From: Bradyrhizobium sp. ISRA464
GTDB taxonomy: Bacteria > Pseudomonadota > Alphaproteobacteria > Rhizobiales > Xanthobacteraceae
Direction of reading: 5' to 3'
Length of the DNA: 64,000 nt
NCBI RefSeq assembly: GCF_029910095.1
Contig: NZ_CP094526.1
Location: forward strand, 8,322,501 to 8,386,500
Below the pieces are notes generated by a model, which saw only the letters and a list, made by a program, of their open reading frames with translations, was not told where the DNA came from and ran no database searches. Made by a program: the position numbers and the translations under genes. Below are positions 17,991-27,161 of the stretch, piece after piece; position 1 is the stretch's first letter; every line of letters starts with the position of its first letter.

Positions 17991-18379
17991 CGCCCCTGAC
18001 TCGGTTGTCTTTTCGAATGGTTAACAATCGGCACGCATGGTTAACCGAAGGTTAATAACGTCAGGGTTTTCACGGATTTGAGTTGGGCGTGTCCGCGGCG
18101 TGCCATGCAGGCCTGGCGCTGCACGGTGTCGTTCGGCCCCCCGACTGGGCGAAGGCCGGCGCGATCGAAACCGGGGCTGCAAAGGGCGGTTTGGGCGGAA
18201 AACCGTCCCGAATCGTTGCGAATCAGCCGATTGCGCGCCCCCGCGCCTCGGCCGCGACAGCGCAGACGCAACAAACACTGCGAATCACGCGTGCCTCCGT
18301 ACTCTTACGGAACCATCGATCATGCTTACGCCCCATTGCGCCGCGCACACTCCGCGTCGGGCTAAGGGTGGAGTGCGTT

Positions 18380-18544
18380 ATGCCGGCGGATGCCAAACCG
18401 TCTCCGGAGGCCGTGACGTATTCGTGCGAGGCCTGCGGAAATCACATGACCTTGCTGGCCGCCCTGCCGAGGACGGCGAAGCACGAGGCTATTCGCATCT
18501 TCCGTTGCTATGGTTGCAACGCGGTCAGGACCGAGCGCGCCTGA
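18380..18544 (+). CDS. Small zinc-ribbon protein
   Basis: A 54-residue reading frame starting at the ATG at 18380 with GGTGGAG 6 nt upstream. Two CxxC pairs, CEACGNHM and CYGCNAV, separated by about 23 residues, form a rubredoxin-like zinc knuckle. Such mini-ribbons are frequent in Bradyrhizobium and have no known function. A second one of the same general type (MDKPMRCQCG...) occurs at 54293 in this window. The coding start is supported by the ribosome-binding site; the larger open frame upstream (from 18083) does not look coding. Confidence 0.6.
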   Translation: MPADAKPSPEAVTYSCEACGNHMTLLAALPRTAKHEAIRIFRCYGCNAVRTERA

Positions 18545-18983
18545 AAGCCCGCGCTGGGGGCGCGCTGATTCGGATTTCTTTTCTCCGCGCGATTGCGTGG
18601 ACACTCAATCGAGCAAACAGGCAGCCCAGCCAAATCGTCATGGCTGACGCCGGCGATCGATCGACTGTGGCGGTGCGCGACGCTCTGATGGGGCCGATCA
18701 CGTGCGTGGTTTGCCGCGGCACCGCATCATTTCATCATTTCGCGCCCGCGAAGACGCGCGTTGGACAAAGGTCTAATCCGCACTACAGGCTTTCCGTTCG
18801 CATGCGACCGCAAACCGACTAAGCTCGCGGACAACAATGCTGGCCTCAGGGACCATCGATGGTCCCGGGGCGCAAAAACACAGTCACGGTCTTCAGGGAA
18901 ACGCACATTTCGCGCTCGGCACGAGAGCGCGGCTCCCATCGTGTGGCGGAGAAGACGCGCTGGCCAGCCGATGGTTTCAGGGA
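18545..18983. other. Intergenic region upstream of the RND permease
   Basis: No reading frame here has coding character on either strand. The one structured element is the 18-bp palindrome described separately. The frame of the RND gene is open back to 18837, but the extra 49 codons have no membrane or signal character. Confidence 0.5.
18849..18866. promoter_or_regulatory. Perfect 18-bp palindrome upstream of the RND permease
   Basis: GGGACCATCGATGGTCCC reads identically on both strands, 118 bp before the RND start at 18984. Its size fits a dimeric repressor operator (TetR or MarR type), though no regulator gene is adjacent. It could also be part of a repeat. Confidence 0.35.
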
Positions 18984-21900
18984 ATGCAGAACAGCATCTC
19001 TTCTCCATTCATTCGCTATCCGATCGGCACCTCGCTGCTGATGGCGGGCATCCTGTTCGTGGGGCTGGTCGCGTATCCGCTGTTGCCAGTCGCGCCGCTG
19101 CCGCAGGTCGATTTTCCGACCATCCAGGTTTCCGCGAGCCTGCCCGGCGCCAGCCCGGAGACGATGGCTTCCTCCGTCGCCCAGCCGCTCGAGCGCCAGT
19201 TCGCACAGATCCCCGGCATCGCGCAGATGACGTCGACGAGTTCGCTCGGCTCGACCTCGGTCACGATCCAGTTCGACCTCGGCCGAAGGATCGACGCGGC
19301 GGCCGGCGACGTTCAGGCTGCGATCAACGCCGCCAGCGGACAATTGCCGAAGAACCTGCCGTCGCCGCCGACCTATCGCAAGGTCAACCCGGCGGATTCG
19401 CCCATCATGATCCTGTCGGCGACCTCGGACACGCTGCCGCTGACCACCGTGAGCGACCGCACTGACGCCCAGCTTGCGCAGCAGATCAGCCAGATCTCCG
19501 GTGTCGCCCAGGTCTTTGTCGGCGGCCAGCAAAAGCCTTCGATCCGCATCCAGGTCGATCCGGCGAAGCTGGTCGCCAAGGGCCTGTCGCTGGAGGACGT
19601 GCGCGCCCAGATCGCGATCGCCACGACCGACAGCCCGAAGGGCAATATCGACGGCGAGCGGCATGCGTTCACGATCTACGCCAACGACCAGCTGATGCAG
19701 GCGAAGGACTGGAACGACGTCATCATCGCCTATCGCAACGGTGCGCCGTTGCGGGTCCGCGACATCGGCCAGGCGGTGGCAGGCCCGGAGGACGTGAAGA
19801 CCGCGGCCTGGGCCAACGGCCAGCGCGGCGTGTTCCTCGTCATCTTCAAGCAGCCCGGCGCCAATGTGATCGACACCGTCGACCGCATCAAGGCGCAGTT
19901 GCCGCGGCTGGTCGCGGCGATCCCGCCGACCATCAAGATCAAGGTCATCAGCGACCGCACCCTGACGATCCGCGCCGCGGTGGAGGACGTGCAGATCACG
20001 CTTCTGATCACCATTGCGCTGGTCGTGATGGTGATCTTCCTGTTCCTGCGCAGCTTCTGGGCGACGATCATCCCGAGCATCACGGTGCCGCTGGCGCTGC
20101 TTGGCGCCTGCTCATTGATGTGGGTGTTCGGCTATTCGCTGGACAATCTTTCGCTGATGGCGCTGACGATCGCGGTCGGCTTCGTGGTGGACGACGCGAT
20201 CGTGATGCTCGAGAACATCACGCGCTACGTCGAGAAGGGCGAGCAGCCGATGGCCGCCGCCTACAAGGGCGCCAGCGAGATCGGGTTCACCATCGTCTCG
20301 ATCAGCGTCTCGCTGGTCGCCGTGCTGATTCCGCTTTTGCTGATGGGCGGCATCATCGGGCGATTATTCCGCGAATTTGCGGTCACGCTGGCGATGGCGA
20401 TCTTCGTGTCGCTCGTGGTCTCGCTGTCATTGACGCCGATGATGGCCTCGCGCTTCCTGCGCGCCGATCACGAGGTCAGGCACGGCCGCTTCTACCAGTG
20501 GAGCGAGCGGATGTTCAACAAGCTGCTCCACACCTATGAGCGGGGCCTCGATCGTGCGCTGCGGCACAGCTTCATCACGCTTTGCGTCTTCTTTGCAACC
20601 GTCGCGCTCTCGGTCTACCTCTTCGTCATCATTCCCAAGGGGTTCTTTCCGCAGCAGGACAACGGCTTCCTGACCGCGGTTTCGGAGATGCCGCAGGATA
20701 TCTCGTTTGCCGAGATGAAGCGGCGGCAGGAGGAGCTCAGCCAGATCGTGCAGGCCGACCCCGCGGTCTCCTCAATTGCGATGTTCATCGGCGGCGGCGG
20801 CACGGCGCTGAATTCGGGCCGCATGTACATCACCCTGAAGCCGCGCGAGGAGCGCAATGTCGACGCGCAACAGATCATCGCGCGGCTGCGCCCCAAGCTC
20901 GACAAGGTCATCGGCGCGCGGCTGTTCATGCAGGCGTCGCAGGACGTGCGGCTGGGCGGCCGCGCGACCCGGACGCAGTTCGAATATACCCTGCAGGACG
21001 CCAACCTCGACGAGCTGAACGAATGGGCGCCGAAGATCCTGGCGAAGATGAAGACGTTGCCGCAGTTGCGCGACGTCGCCACCGACCAGCAGACCGAAGG
21101 CACCACGGTCCAGCTCACGATCAATCGCGACATCGCCTCGCGCTTCGGCATCCAGCCGCAGCTGATCGATGACACGCTCTATGACGCGTTCGGACAGCGT
21201 CAGGTCGCGCAGTATTTCACGCAGGTGAACAGCTATCACGTGATCCTGGAGATCACGCCCGAGCTGCAGGGCAAGATCGACACGCTCGACAAGATCTACA
21301 TCAAGTCACCGTTGACGGGCGATCAGGTGCCGCTATCCGTGTTCTGCAGATGGACCGATGTCCCGGTGCGGCCGCTCGCGATCGCCCATCAGGGACAGTT
21401 TCCGGCCGTGACGATCAGCTTCAACCTCGCCCAGGACGTGGCGCTGGGACAGGCCACCAATGCGGTGCAAAGTGCCGTGGCCGAGATGGGCGTGCCCGGG
21501 ACGCTGGCGACGAGCTTCCAGGGCACCGCGCAGGCGTTCCAGCAATCGCTGAGCACGGTGCCGATGCTGATCGTGGCGGCGCTGATCGTGGTGTATCTGA
21601 TCCTCGGCGTACTCTACGAGAGCTACATCCATCCGCTGACCATTCTCTCCACGCTGCCGTCCGCCGGCGTCGGCGCGATCGCGATCCTGATGGCGTTCGG
21701 CTTCGATTTCAGCCTGATCGCGCTGATCGGCATCATCCTCCTGATCGGCATCGTCAAGAAGAACGGCATCATGATGGTGGACTTTGCGATCGCCGCCGAG
21801 CGCGAGCGGCATCTGACGCCGCGGCAATCGATCCGCGAAGCCGCGCTGCTGCGCTTCCGCCCGATTATGATGACGACGATGGCCGCATTGCTCGGTGGCG

Positions 21901-22115
21901 TGCCGTTGATGCTCGGCACCGGGACCGGCGCCGAGATTCGTCAACCCCTGGGTTATGCGATGGTCGGCGGCCTCCTGGTGAGCCAGGCGCTGACGCTGTT
22001 CACGACGCCCGTCGTCTATCTTTATCTCGATCGCCTCTCCAATTTCCTCTCGGACAGGATACAGGGCAAGCCGCGCGAGCAGACGGGCGATCGGATGAAG
22101 GATGCCGCCGAGTAG
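18984..22115 (+). CDS. RND (HAE1/MdtB-MdtC type) multidrug efflux permease
   Basis: A 1043-residue inner-membrane pump starting at the ATG at 18984 with CAGGGA just upstream (MQNSISSPFIRYPIGT). Twelve transmembrane helices in two halves with two large periplasmic loops. Motifs include the proton-relay TM4 region with FVVDDAIVMLENITRYVEKGE (split here, about residues 397-417), PTIQVSASLPGASPE in the first porter loop, and GIVKKNGIMMVDFAI in the C-terminal half. It exports drugs or small hydrophobic compounds using the proton gradient and needs a periplasmic adaptor and an outer-membrane channel. Neither is encoded within 3 kb on either side, so the permease is orphan here. Confidence 0.93.
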   Translation: MQNSISSPFIRYPIGTSLLMAGILFVGLVAYPLLPVAPLPQVDFPTIQVSASLPGASPETMASSVAQPLERQFAQIPGIAQMTSTSSLGSTSVTIQFDLGRRIDAAAGDVQAAINAASGQLPKNLPSPPTYRKVNPADSPIMILSATSDTLPLTTVSDRTDAQLAQQISQISGVAQVFVGGQQKPSIRIQVDPAKLVAKGLSLEDVRAQIAIATTDSPKGNIDGERHAFTIYANDQLMQAKDWNDVIIAYRNGAPLRVRDIGQAVAGPEDVKTAAWANGQRGVFLVIFKQPGANVIDTVDRIKAQLPRLVAAIPPTIKIKVISDRTLTIRAAVEDVQITLLITIALVVMVIFLFLRSFWATIIPSITVPLALLGACSLMWVFGYSLDNLSLMALTIAVGFVVDDAIVMLENITRYVEKGEQPMAAAYKGASEIGFTIVSISVSLVAVLIPLLLMGGIIGRLFREFAVTLAMAIFVSLVVSLSLTPMMASRFLRADHEVRHGRFYQWSERMFNKLLHTYERGLDRALRHSFITLCVFFATVALSVYLFVIIPKGFFPQQDNGFLTAVSEMPQDISFAEMKRRQEELSQIVQADPAVSSIAMFIGGGGTALNSGRMYITLKPREERNVDAQQIIARLRPKLDKVIGARLFMQASQDVRLGGRATRTQFEYTLQDANLDELNEWAPKILAKMKTLPQLRDVATDQQTEGTTVQLTINRDIASRFGIQPQLIDDTLYDAFGQRQVAQYFTQVNSYHVILEITPELQGKIDTLDKIYIKSPLTGDQVPLSVFCRWTDVPVRPLAIAHQGQFPAVTISFNLAQDVALGQATNAVQSAVAEMGVPGTLATSFQGTAQAFQQSLSTVPMLIVAALIVVYLILGVLYESYIHPLTILSTLPSAGVGAIAILMAFGFDFSLIALIGIILLIGIVKKNGIMMVDFAIAAERERHLTPRQSIREAALLRFRPIMMTTMAALLGGVPLMLGTGTGAEIRQPLGYAMVGGLLVSQALTLFTTPVVYLYLDRLSNFLSDRIQGKPREQTGDRMKDAAE

Positions 22116-22143
22116 CGGGATCACACTCGACTGCTGACGATAG

Positions 22144-22160
22144 CGCCGGCTCGGCCGGTG
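22144..22160 (+). terminator. Hairpin after the RND permease
   Basis: CGCCGGC (22144-22150) pairs with GCCGGTG (22154-22160), seven pairs with one G-T, around a 3-nt loop, 29 bp after the stop codon. TTATC follows rather than a true T-run, so this may terminate transcription weakly. Confidence 0.35.
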
Positions 22161-22181
22161 TTATCGCGAGGCTTGTGTATC

Positions 22182-22295
22182 TTACGGCTGGGACGAAACC
22201 GCCGAACCCGGCAGCGGCGCAAACTGCATCCCGCCAACGGCAGAGCCGGCATATGCAACGGCGATCAACATCACGATCCTGATAGCGACGAACAT
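22182..22295 (-). CDS. Short secreted or membrane peptide (37 aa)
   Basis: A 38-codon frame on the minus strand with ATG at 22295 and GAGGGA 5-10 nt upstream. It begins with a hydrophobic helix (FVAIRIVMLIAVAYAGSAVGG) broken only by an Arg near the start, followed by a short Pro/Ser tail. Such peptides are often missed by annotation. No family is recognised; the good ribosome-binding site is the main support. Confidence 0.4.
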   Translation of the reverse strand: MFVAIRIVMLIAVAYAGSAVGGMQFAPLPGSAVSSQP

Positions 22296-22539
22296 GCGCT
22301 TCCCTCTTGTTCTCGTCTTTGCCTCAACCTGACAGAGACTCATTGCCATCAGGTGAGAGAAGCTGGTTGTCAGTAGCTTTACGGCATTGGTGAGCGAGAG
22401 GTTTACGGATCACGTCGAGAAGCCGGAACCCTATTCACGCGCCGCGAACGGTGTTGCGAGATCGATCCGGCCGTTAAACGCGCGATTCAGTGCCGCCCGG
22501 GCAGTGTCGAATGAGACAGCCAGGAAGGCGCAAATCATT

Positions 22540-22836
22540 ATGCCAGTTTTTCGATATTCGCTTATTCCAGTATCCGGGTTCCTTGCTTCGTTGTTTGTTT
22601 ACGATGCTTGCTTCGGTTTCGCTAACGACGTGACATCTCCTGCCAGCGTGGTCGCGCTGCGCTGGCCGGACATCGATGAGTTTCGCTTAACCAAAAATGC
22701 GGCCCATGTATCGCCTGCCGCGATGACGCCCGCCGCGCGCGTTAGGGAAACGTTTGCGATGTTTCTGCCGGGCGATCATCGGCGCATGCGCGACACGGCG
22801 CGGCCGCTGGCCGGCGCAGTGGGGCGACAGGGATAA
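22540..22836 (+). CDS. Small exported protein with VALRWxxIDEFRL motif
   Basis: A 98-residue protein starting at the ATG at 22540 (GGAAGG about 12 nt upstream). Residues 1-28 form a signal-like hydrophobic segment (FRYSLIPVSGFLASLFVYDA). Just after it comes the stretch VVALRWPDIDEFRL (residues about 37-50), which recurs with only two changes in a separate reading frame at 25123-25164. The rest is Ala/Arg-rich without a recognisable domain. Codon choice is less GC-biased than in neighbours. Function unknown. Confidence 0.5.
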   Translation: MPVFRYSLIPVSGFLASLFVYDACFGFANDVTSPASVVALRWPDIDEFRLTKNAAHVSPAAMTPAARVRETFAMFLPGDHRRMRDTARPLAGAVGRQG

Positions 22837-22983
22837 GAGCGCCCGATCATTCTACAACCTGAGTTTAGCGGGTCTCTCGCCGGCAATCACGCGACGCAGC
22901 CTGGCTGCGTGGAGCGCAAGAGCGCTTGCCTCACCACTCCACCGAAGCCGAATAAGTGCCTGCTTTGAGCAAGTCGGGTATTC

Positions 22984-23886
22984 CTAGTCGCGCGCCGTAT
23001 ACACATCGGCGCGTCGCAGGACGAAGTCGTAAACGCTGAGCGGCGGCACGCCGGTGACCTTCTCCACATCGGACGTCAAGCGGTCGTACCGGTTCTGCTG
23101 TTTGAGAAGAGCCATTGTCGCGAGATGGGCAAGTACATGCGGAGACAACCTCCCGCTATCCTCAAGCTGCTTGCGCCAAGGTTCCCAAGGCACGTCCACA
23201 TAGGTGATTGGACGTCCGAGAGCCCTGGAGAACTCTTCAGCAACGCCGTTCATGTCCTGGGAGCGCGGTCCCGTCAGTTCGTAGATCTTGCCGACGTGCC
23301 GGCCCGGGTCTTCGAGGATCGCAGCAATCACCCGCGCGACATCTTCACTTGCGATCGGCGAGGTCTTTCCATTCCCGAAAGGCAGTCGAATTTGCTGATG
23401 CTCGCGGATTGAATTCGCCGATAGCAGGAGGAAGAAAGTATCCAGGAATGACGTCGGGCGGACATGCACGACAGGCACTCCGGACCAATTCAGCGCCTGC
23501 TCCGCGAGCCAGTGCAGCTTCTGCTGTGGGCTGTCGGTGGTCGCATTGATGCTCATTTGCGATACGGTCATCTGCGAGATGTTCACGAACGCGCTCACAT
23601 TATGATACTTCGCTACGGCGGCGGCATTGACCGTTGCCTCGAGATACGACGCCGAAACCGTCATACCGAAGTAGACCCGCTCGCAGCCTTCGATCGCTCG
23701 ATGCATGGCGTGAAGGTCGAGAAGATCGCCGACGACGACTTCGACCCCGAGCTCGGCAAGTTTGGCTGATCGAACGTCCTGGTTGCGAACGAGGGCCCTC
23801 ACCTTGGATCCTTGTCGGATCAGCAGCTCGCATACAGCATGACCAACGGTTCCTGCGGCACCAGTGATCAAGATGGGAGATTCCAT
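22984..23886 (-). CDS. NmrA-like NAD(P)-binding protein (atypical SDR family)
   Basis: A 300-residue protein starting at the ATG at 23886 behind a strong GGAGGAAG site; the frame is open to 24030 but the extension overlaps the promoter region. The NAD(P)-binding glycine motif GAAGTVGHAV is at residues 8-17. NmrA/QOR2-type features follow: LRNQDV region with basic residues for NADP, GDLLD near 57, and PTSFLDTF near 155. Members act as redox sensors or quinone/azoreductases. It is divergent from a MarR-type regulator, an arrangement common for QOR2-like quinone reductases, so it probably answers to electrophile or quinone stress. Confidence 0.88.
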   Translation of the reverse strand: MESPILITGAAGTVGHAVCELLIRQGSKVRALVRNQDVRSAKLAELGVEVVVGDLLDLHAMHRAIEGCERVYFGMTVSASYLEATVNAAAVAKYHNVSAFVNISQMTVSQMSINATTDSPQQKLHWLAEQALNWSGVPVVHVRPTSFLDTFFLLLSANSIREHQQIRLPFGNGKTSPIASEDVARVIAAILEDPGRHVGKIYELTGPRSQDMNGVAEEFSRALGRPITYVDVPWEPWRKQLEDSGRLSPHVLAHLATMALLKQQNRYDRLTSDVEKVTGVPPLSVYDFVLRRADVYTARD

Positions 23887-23952
23887 GTCTTCCTCCTCGG
23901 GCGCGCCCTGCGAGCTGAGTCTGGGCGCCCTGAATAATAGGGGCATATCAAA

Positions 23953-23969
23953 CCATAGTCGATATATGG
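23953..23969. promoter_or_regulatory. Candidate MarR-family operator
   Basis: CCATA (23953-23957) and TATGG (23965-23969) form an inverted repeat with a 7-bp spacer in the 183-bp region between the divergent NmrA-like and MarR genes. Size and position fit a MarR dimer site, but this is inferred from symmetry and location alone. Confidence 0.4.
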
Positions 23970-24069
23970 CAGGAAACCAAAGCGCGCAACGCTCTCTCGC
24001 GCGCACCTGTTCTGGAACTATCGACAGCAAACACGAGCCGGTGATATCTTGGGAATTGAGAGGGTATTA

Positions 24070-24537
24070 ATGCCGAAAGCAGCACTAAAAGCATCGGATT
24101 GGGTCGATGAGCCTGCACGTTGTAACTGCAACCAAGTCCGACGTGCAGCCAGGCGTCTCTCCCGGTACTACGACCTTGCCCTTGCCTCGAGCGGGCTCAA
24201 ATCGACGCAATATAGCCTGTTGGGTTACCTTGTAACGTCGGGACCGATGGCTATGGCGCGACTGGCCAAGCTGATGTCCATGGACCGCGCGACCATGGGG
24301 CATAACCTGAGGCCGCTCCTGCGTGATGGTTTCGTTGAAATTTCAGTCGGCAAGAATGACCGGCGGGAGCGCATCGTTACCGTCACAAAGCAGGGGCATA
24401 GGGCGCATACCCGAGCCCTGGCTGCATGGCGGCGCGCGCAGACAGCCTTTGAAGAGGCTCTGGGGAAACGCGAAGCCTCTGCTCTGCGCGATTTGATGAA
24501 TCGGATCGTTGACATCCCCCTTCCCCGCCCTGAGTAA
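24070..24537 (+). CDS. MarR-family transcriptional regulator
   Basis: A 155-residue winged-helix regulator starting at the ATG at 24070 with GAGAGGG upstream. The N-terminus carries three cysteines close together (CNCNQ, about residues 18-20), which could serve as a redox sensor. The HTH region is LKSTQYSLLGYLVTSGPMA to MDRATMGHNLRPLLRDGF, and the wing contains NDRRERIVTVTKQG. MarR proteins repress neighbouring genes and are released by phenolic, quinone or oxidant signals. Divergent to the NmrA-like gene, which it likely controls. Confidence 0.9.
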   Translation: MPKAALKASDWVDEPARCNCNQVRRAARRLSRYYDLALASSGLKSTQYSLLGYLVTSGPMAMARLAKLMSMDRATMGHNLRPLLRDGFVEISVGKNDRRERIVTVTKQGHRAHTRALAAWRRAQTAFEEALGKREASALRDLMNRIVDIPLPRPE

Positions 24538-25434
24538 ATTGTATGATCCGGTGTGGCGCTCCAAAATCGAGCGCGCGCCGCGACGGCCGCAAAGCGTCTG
24601 ATCACCCAGAGCGCGACGGCACGCATGGCATACGAAGGAAGAGCTGCTGAGGCGGAGGGCCGCAAGCCGGTGTATCACGGCAACTGATCGGAGATGCGCC
24701 TACGCATCGCTCAAATCCCCATTGCGCCTGCGGCACGCCTTACGTTCCCCAAGCGCGGTTTCCTCCTTGGAAACTTTCGGACGCCGGCCGCTGAACACCC
24801 GGATGCGATTCTTGGTGTCTCGAATGGCTGTTGCGCGCGCCGTGTCGCTCATGCGCCACTTCGATCACGCCCCCACCACGAGAGGCGGCAAACTACCGCT
24901 TGGCGTGAAAATCAAACCACTCGCCAAGACGGTTCTTGCCCGCACGTTCGTCGAAATCCTTCAAGAACGCCCAAAGCCCTCTGACTTCGCCGACCGAGCG
25001 CCACCGGCCGGGCGTGCCCTCAGCAAATGGACCGGACGAGCCCAAAGGAAATTTCCGGCCCTGGAAAGACCGTACACCCAGAGTTCGATGTGGCGAACGT
25101 CTGCTTTTGCGTCGGCAGCTGCGTCGTTGCGCTTCGCTGGCTGGCGATAGACGAATTTCGCCTCCAGAATTTAATTCTCGCGCGGACACACAGCCAGGTG
25201 CCGCAGGACGACCTGCCGAGTTGTCTGCTCATCGCTTGCGAACACAATCGCGAGCCGTTCCGTGACGCGCCCCCCGCATCTGCCGCGCGTCGCCGAATAG
25301 TGGCTTCAGCTATCTCGGGGCGATTACCGCAATTTAATTCCGCGACGGTTGAAAGTCGGGGAACCAGCTCGGAAGCCAGATGTTGGCGCTTCAGGGACGA
25401 CGCGCCTTGAAGGCCATTCTATCGGAGGAAACAG
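24538..25434. other. Gene-poor region with a relic of the VALRW motif protein
   Basis: About 900 bp without a convincing gene. A plus-strand frame (25027-25410) contains VVALRWLAIDEFRL at 25123-25164, nearly identical to the motif in the small protein at 22540 but with mostly synonymous codon differences. The surrounding residues (FCVGSC before, NLILARTHS after) do not match that protein. Reads as decayed coding DNA. Confidence 0.4.
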
Positions 25435-26661
25435 ATGATTGCGCTTCGCCCCGTCGCTGCGCTGGCGGCGATCGGATTGCTTGCGGCTGCCGGCATGGCT
25501 GCCGCGCAGAACACGACCAGCAAACACGAACCCGGCGTCACCGACACCTCGATCAAGATCGGGAATATCATGCCCTACAGTGGCCCGGCTTCCGCCTACG
25601 GCGTGATCGGGACCGCCGAAGCCGCCTACTTCCGCAAGATCAACGACGAGGGCGGCATCAACGGCCGCAAGATCGACTTCATCAGCTATGATGACTCGTA
25701 CAGTCCGCCCAAGACCGTGGAGCAGGCACGGAAGCTTGTCGAGGACGACGGAGTGCTCCTGATCTTCAATTCGCTGGGTACGCCGACAAATACGGCGATC
25801 GAGAAATACTTGAACGGAGAGAAGGTCCCTCAGCTCTTCGTCGCGACCGGGGCGACCAAGTGGAATGACCCGAAGGAGTTTCCCTGGACCATGGGCTGGC
25901 AGCCAAGCTACCAGACTGAAGCGCACATTTACGCAAAATACATTCTGGAGAACAAGCCCGATGCGAAGATCGCAGCCCTCTACCAGAACGATGATTATGG
26001 CAAGGATTATCTCAAGGGTCTGGAGGATGGGCTTGGCAGCAAGGCCAACCTGATCGTCGCCAAGCAGGCCTATGACGTTTCCGAGCCGGCCATCGACTCG
26101 GAGATGGTCAACCTGCAGGCTTCGGGCGCGAACGTCTTCGTGGACATCACGACGCCGAAGTTCTCAGCTCAATCGATCGCCAAGGCAGACGAACTCGGCT
26201 GGCACCCGCTGTTCATCCTCAACAACGTCAGCGCCTCGGTCGGCAGCGTGATCAAGCCGGTAGGCTTCAAAAAAGCCCAGGGTATCATCTCGGCGGCCTA
26301 TCTGAAGGATCCCACCGACCCGCAGTGGAAGGACGATGCCGAGATGAAAGCCTGGCTCGCCTTCATGGACAAATACCTGCCCAACGCGGATAAGAGCGAC
26401 GCCAGCAACGTCTACGCCTACGCGGTTGCGCGCACGATGGTCCATGTGCTGAAACAATGCGGCAACGATCTCACCCGCGCGAACGTCATGAAGCAGGCGG
26501 CTAACCTGAGGGATTACGACCCCGGGATGTTGCTGCCGGGAATCAAGATCAACACCAGCCCGACGGAGTTTGCGCCAATCCAGCAGCTCCAATTGATGCG
26601 TTTCAAGGGCCAGACCTGGGAGCGGTTCGGCAAGGTGCTGAGCGGCAGGATCGGCAGCTGA
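25435..26661 (+). CDS. Branched-chain amino acid type ABC transporter substrate-binding protein
   Basis: A 408-residue periplasmic binding protein of the LivJ/Peripla_BP_6 type. The signal peptide (MIALRPVAALAAIGLLAAAG...) is cut near AAA-QN. The mature part has the usual IKIGNIMPYSGPASAYG start, EAAYFRKINDEGGINGRKI, and YQNDDYGKDYLKGLEDGL near 185. GGAGGAAAC precedes the ATG at 25435. Members bind branched-chain amino acids, amides or aromatic acids. No permease or ATPase genes follow; only a degraded livF-like fragment remains at 31719, 5 kb downstream on the other strand. It may serve a transporter elsewhere in the genome. Confidence 0.93.
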   Translation: MIALRPVAALAAIGLLAAAGMAAAQNTTSKHEPGVTDTSIKIGNIMPYSGPASAYGVIGTAEAAYFRKINDEGGINGRKIDFISYDDSYSPPKTVEQARKLVEDDGVLLIFNSLGTPTNTAIEKYLNGEKVPQLFVATGATKWNDPKEFPWTMGWQPSYQTEAHIYAKYILENKPDAKIAALYQNDDYGKDYLKGLEDGLGSKANLIVAKQAYDVSEPAIDSEMVNLQASGANVFVDITTPKFSAQSIAKADELGWHPLFILNNVSASVGSVIKPVGFKKAQGIISAAYLKDPTDPQWKDDAEMKAWLAFMDKYLPNADKSDASNVYAYAVARTMVHVLKQCGNDLTRANVMKQAANLRDYDPGMLLPGIKINTSPTEFAPIQQLQLMRFKGQTWERFGKVLSGRIGS

Positions 26662-26890
26662 CAGTCCGGTCTCGATTCGACGATTGATACCGGCCGTCGC
26701 AGCTCGTTTGCGGCGGCCACGGATTCGTGCACCTGATCTGCTCCCCTCATCCGCCGATTGCCCTTCACTCGCCCGATGACAATCGTCAGGATCTGCCTCA
26801 GCTGCAACCACGCATCCGCATGAATAGCGCTCCGACGACCCCGGCAATCTGCGGGCTGGAACCGGTTGCCTCCAAGAACACTCGACGACT

Positions 26891-27154
26891 ATGCGGGGCG
26901 ACCCGAAGAATTCATTGGTCATCAATGTTGTGCTGGCGATATTCAACATCCTGGTTGGCATACTCCCCCGCGGGCTGGCAACGCCGGTCGCGAGACCCGA
27001 GCCATACGGCATGGTCATTCCAATCGGGCTGCTCATCGTGCTGCCGCTGCTTGGAGCGCAGCTCGGACTCGGCCCCAATGCAGTTTCGCATGTGCTCGCT
27101 TCTTCCGCGGACAGGACGATCAGCGAAATACTTCGCGTAACGAGGAACGCCTGA
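26891..27154 (+). CDS. Hypothetical small membrane protein
   Basis: An 87-residue frame with two hydrophobic segments (about 9-27, VINVVLAIFNILVGILP, and about 41-60, MVIPIGLLIVLPLLGAQLG) and a polar C-terminus. There is no clear ribosome-binding site before the ATG, and no family is recognised. It ends 7 bp before the convergent MMPL gene. It may be a real small gene or a fragment of a larger membrane protein. Confidence 0.35.
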   Translation: MRGDPKNSLVINVVLAIFNILVGILPRGLATPVARPEPYGMVIPIGLLIVLPLLGAQLGLGPNAVSHVLASSADRTISEILRVTRNA

Positions 27155-27161
27155 GCCGATG

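Noticed and set aside
24893-25189. Minus-strand frame with a plausible-looking end (LKDFDERAGKNRLGEWFDFH)
   Set aside because: No start signal and no recognised family; the overlapping plus frame has the VALRW motif, so strand cannot be decided.
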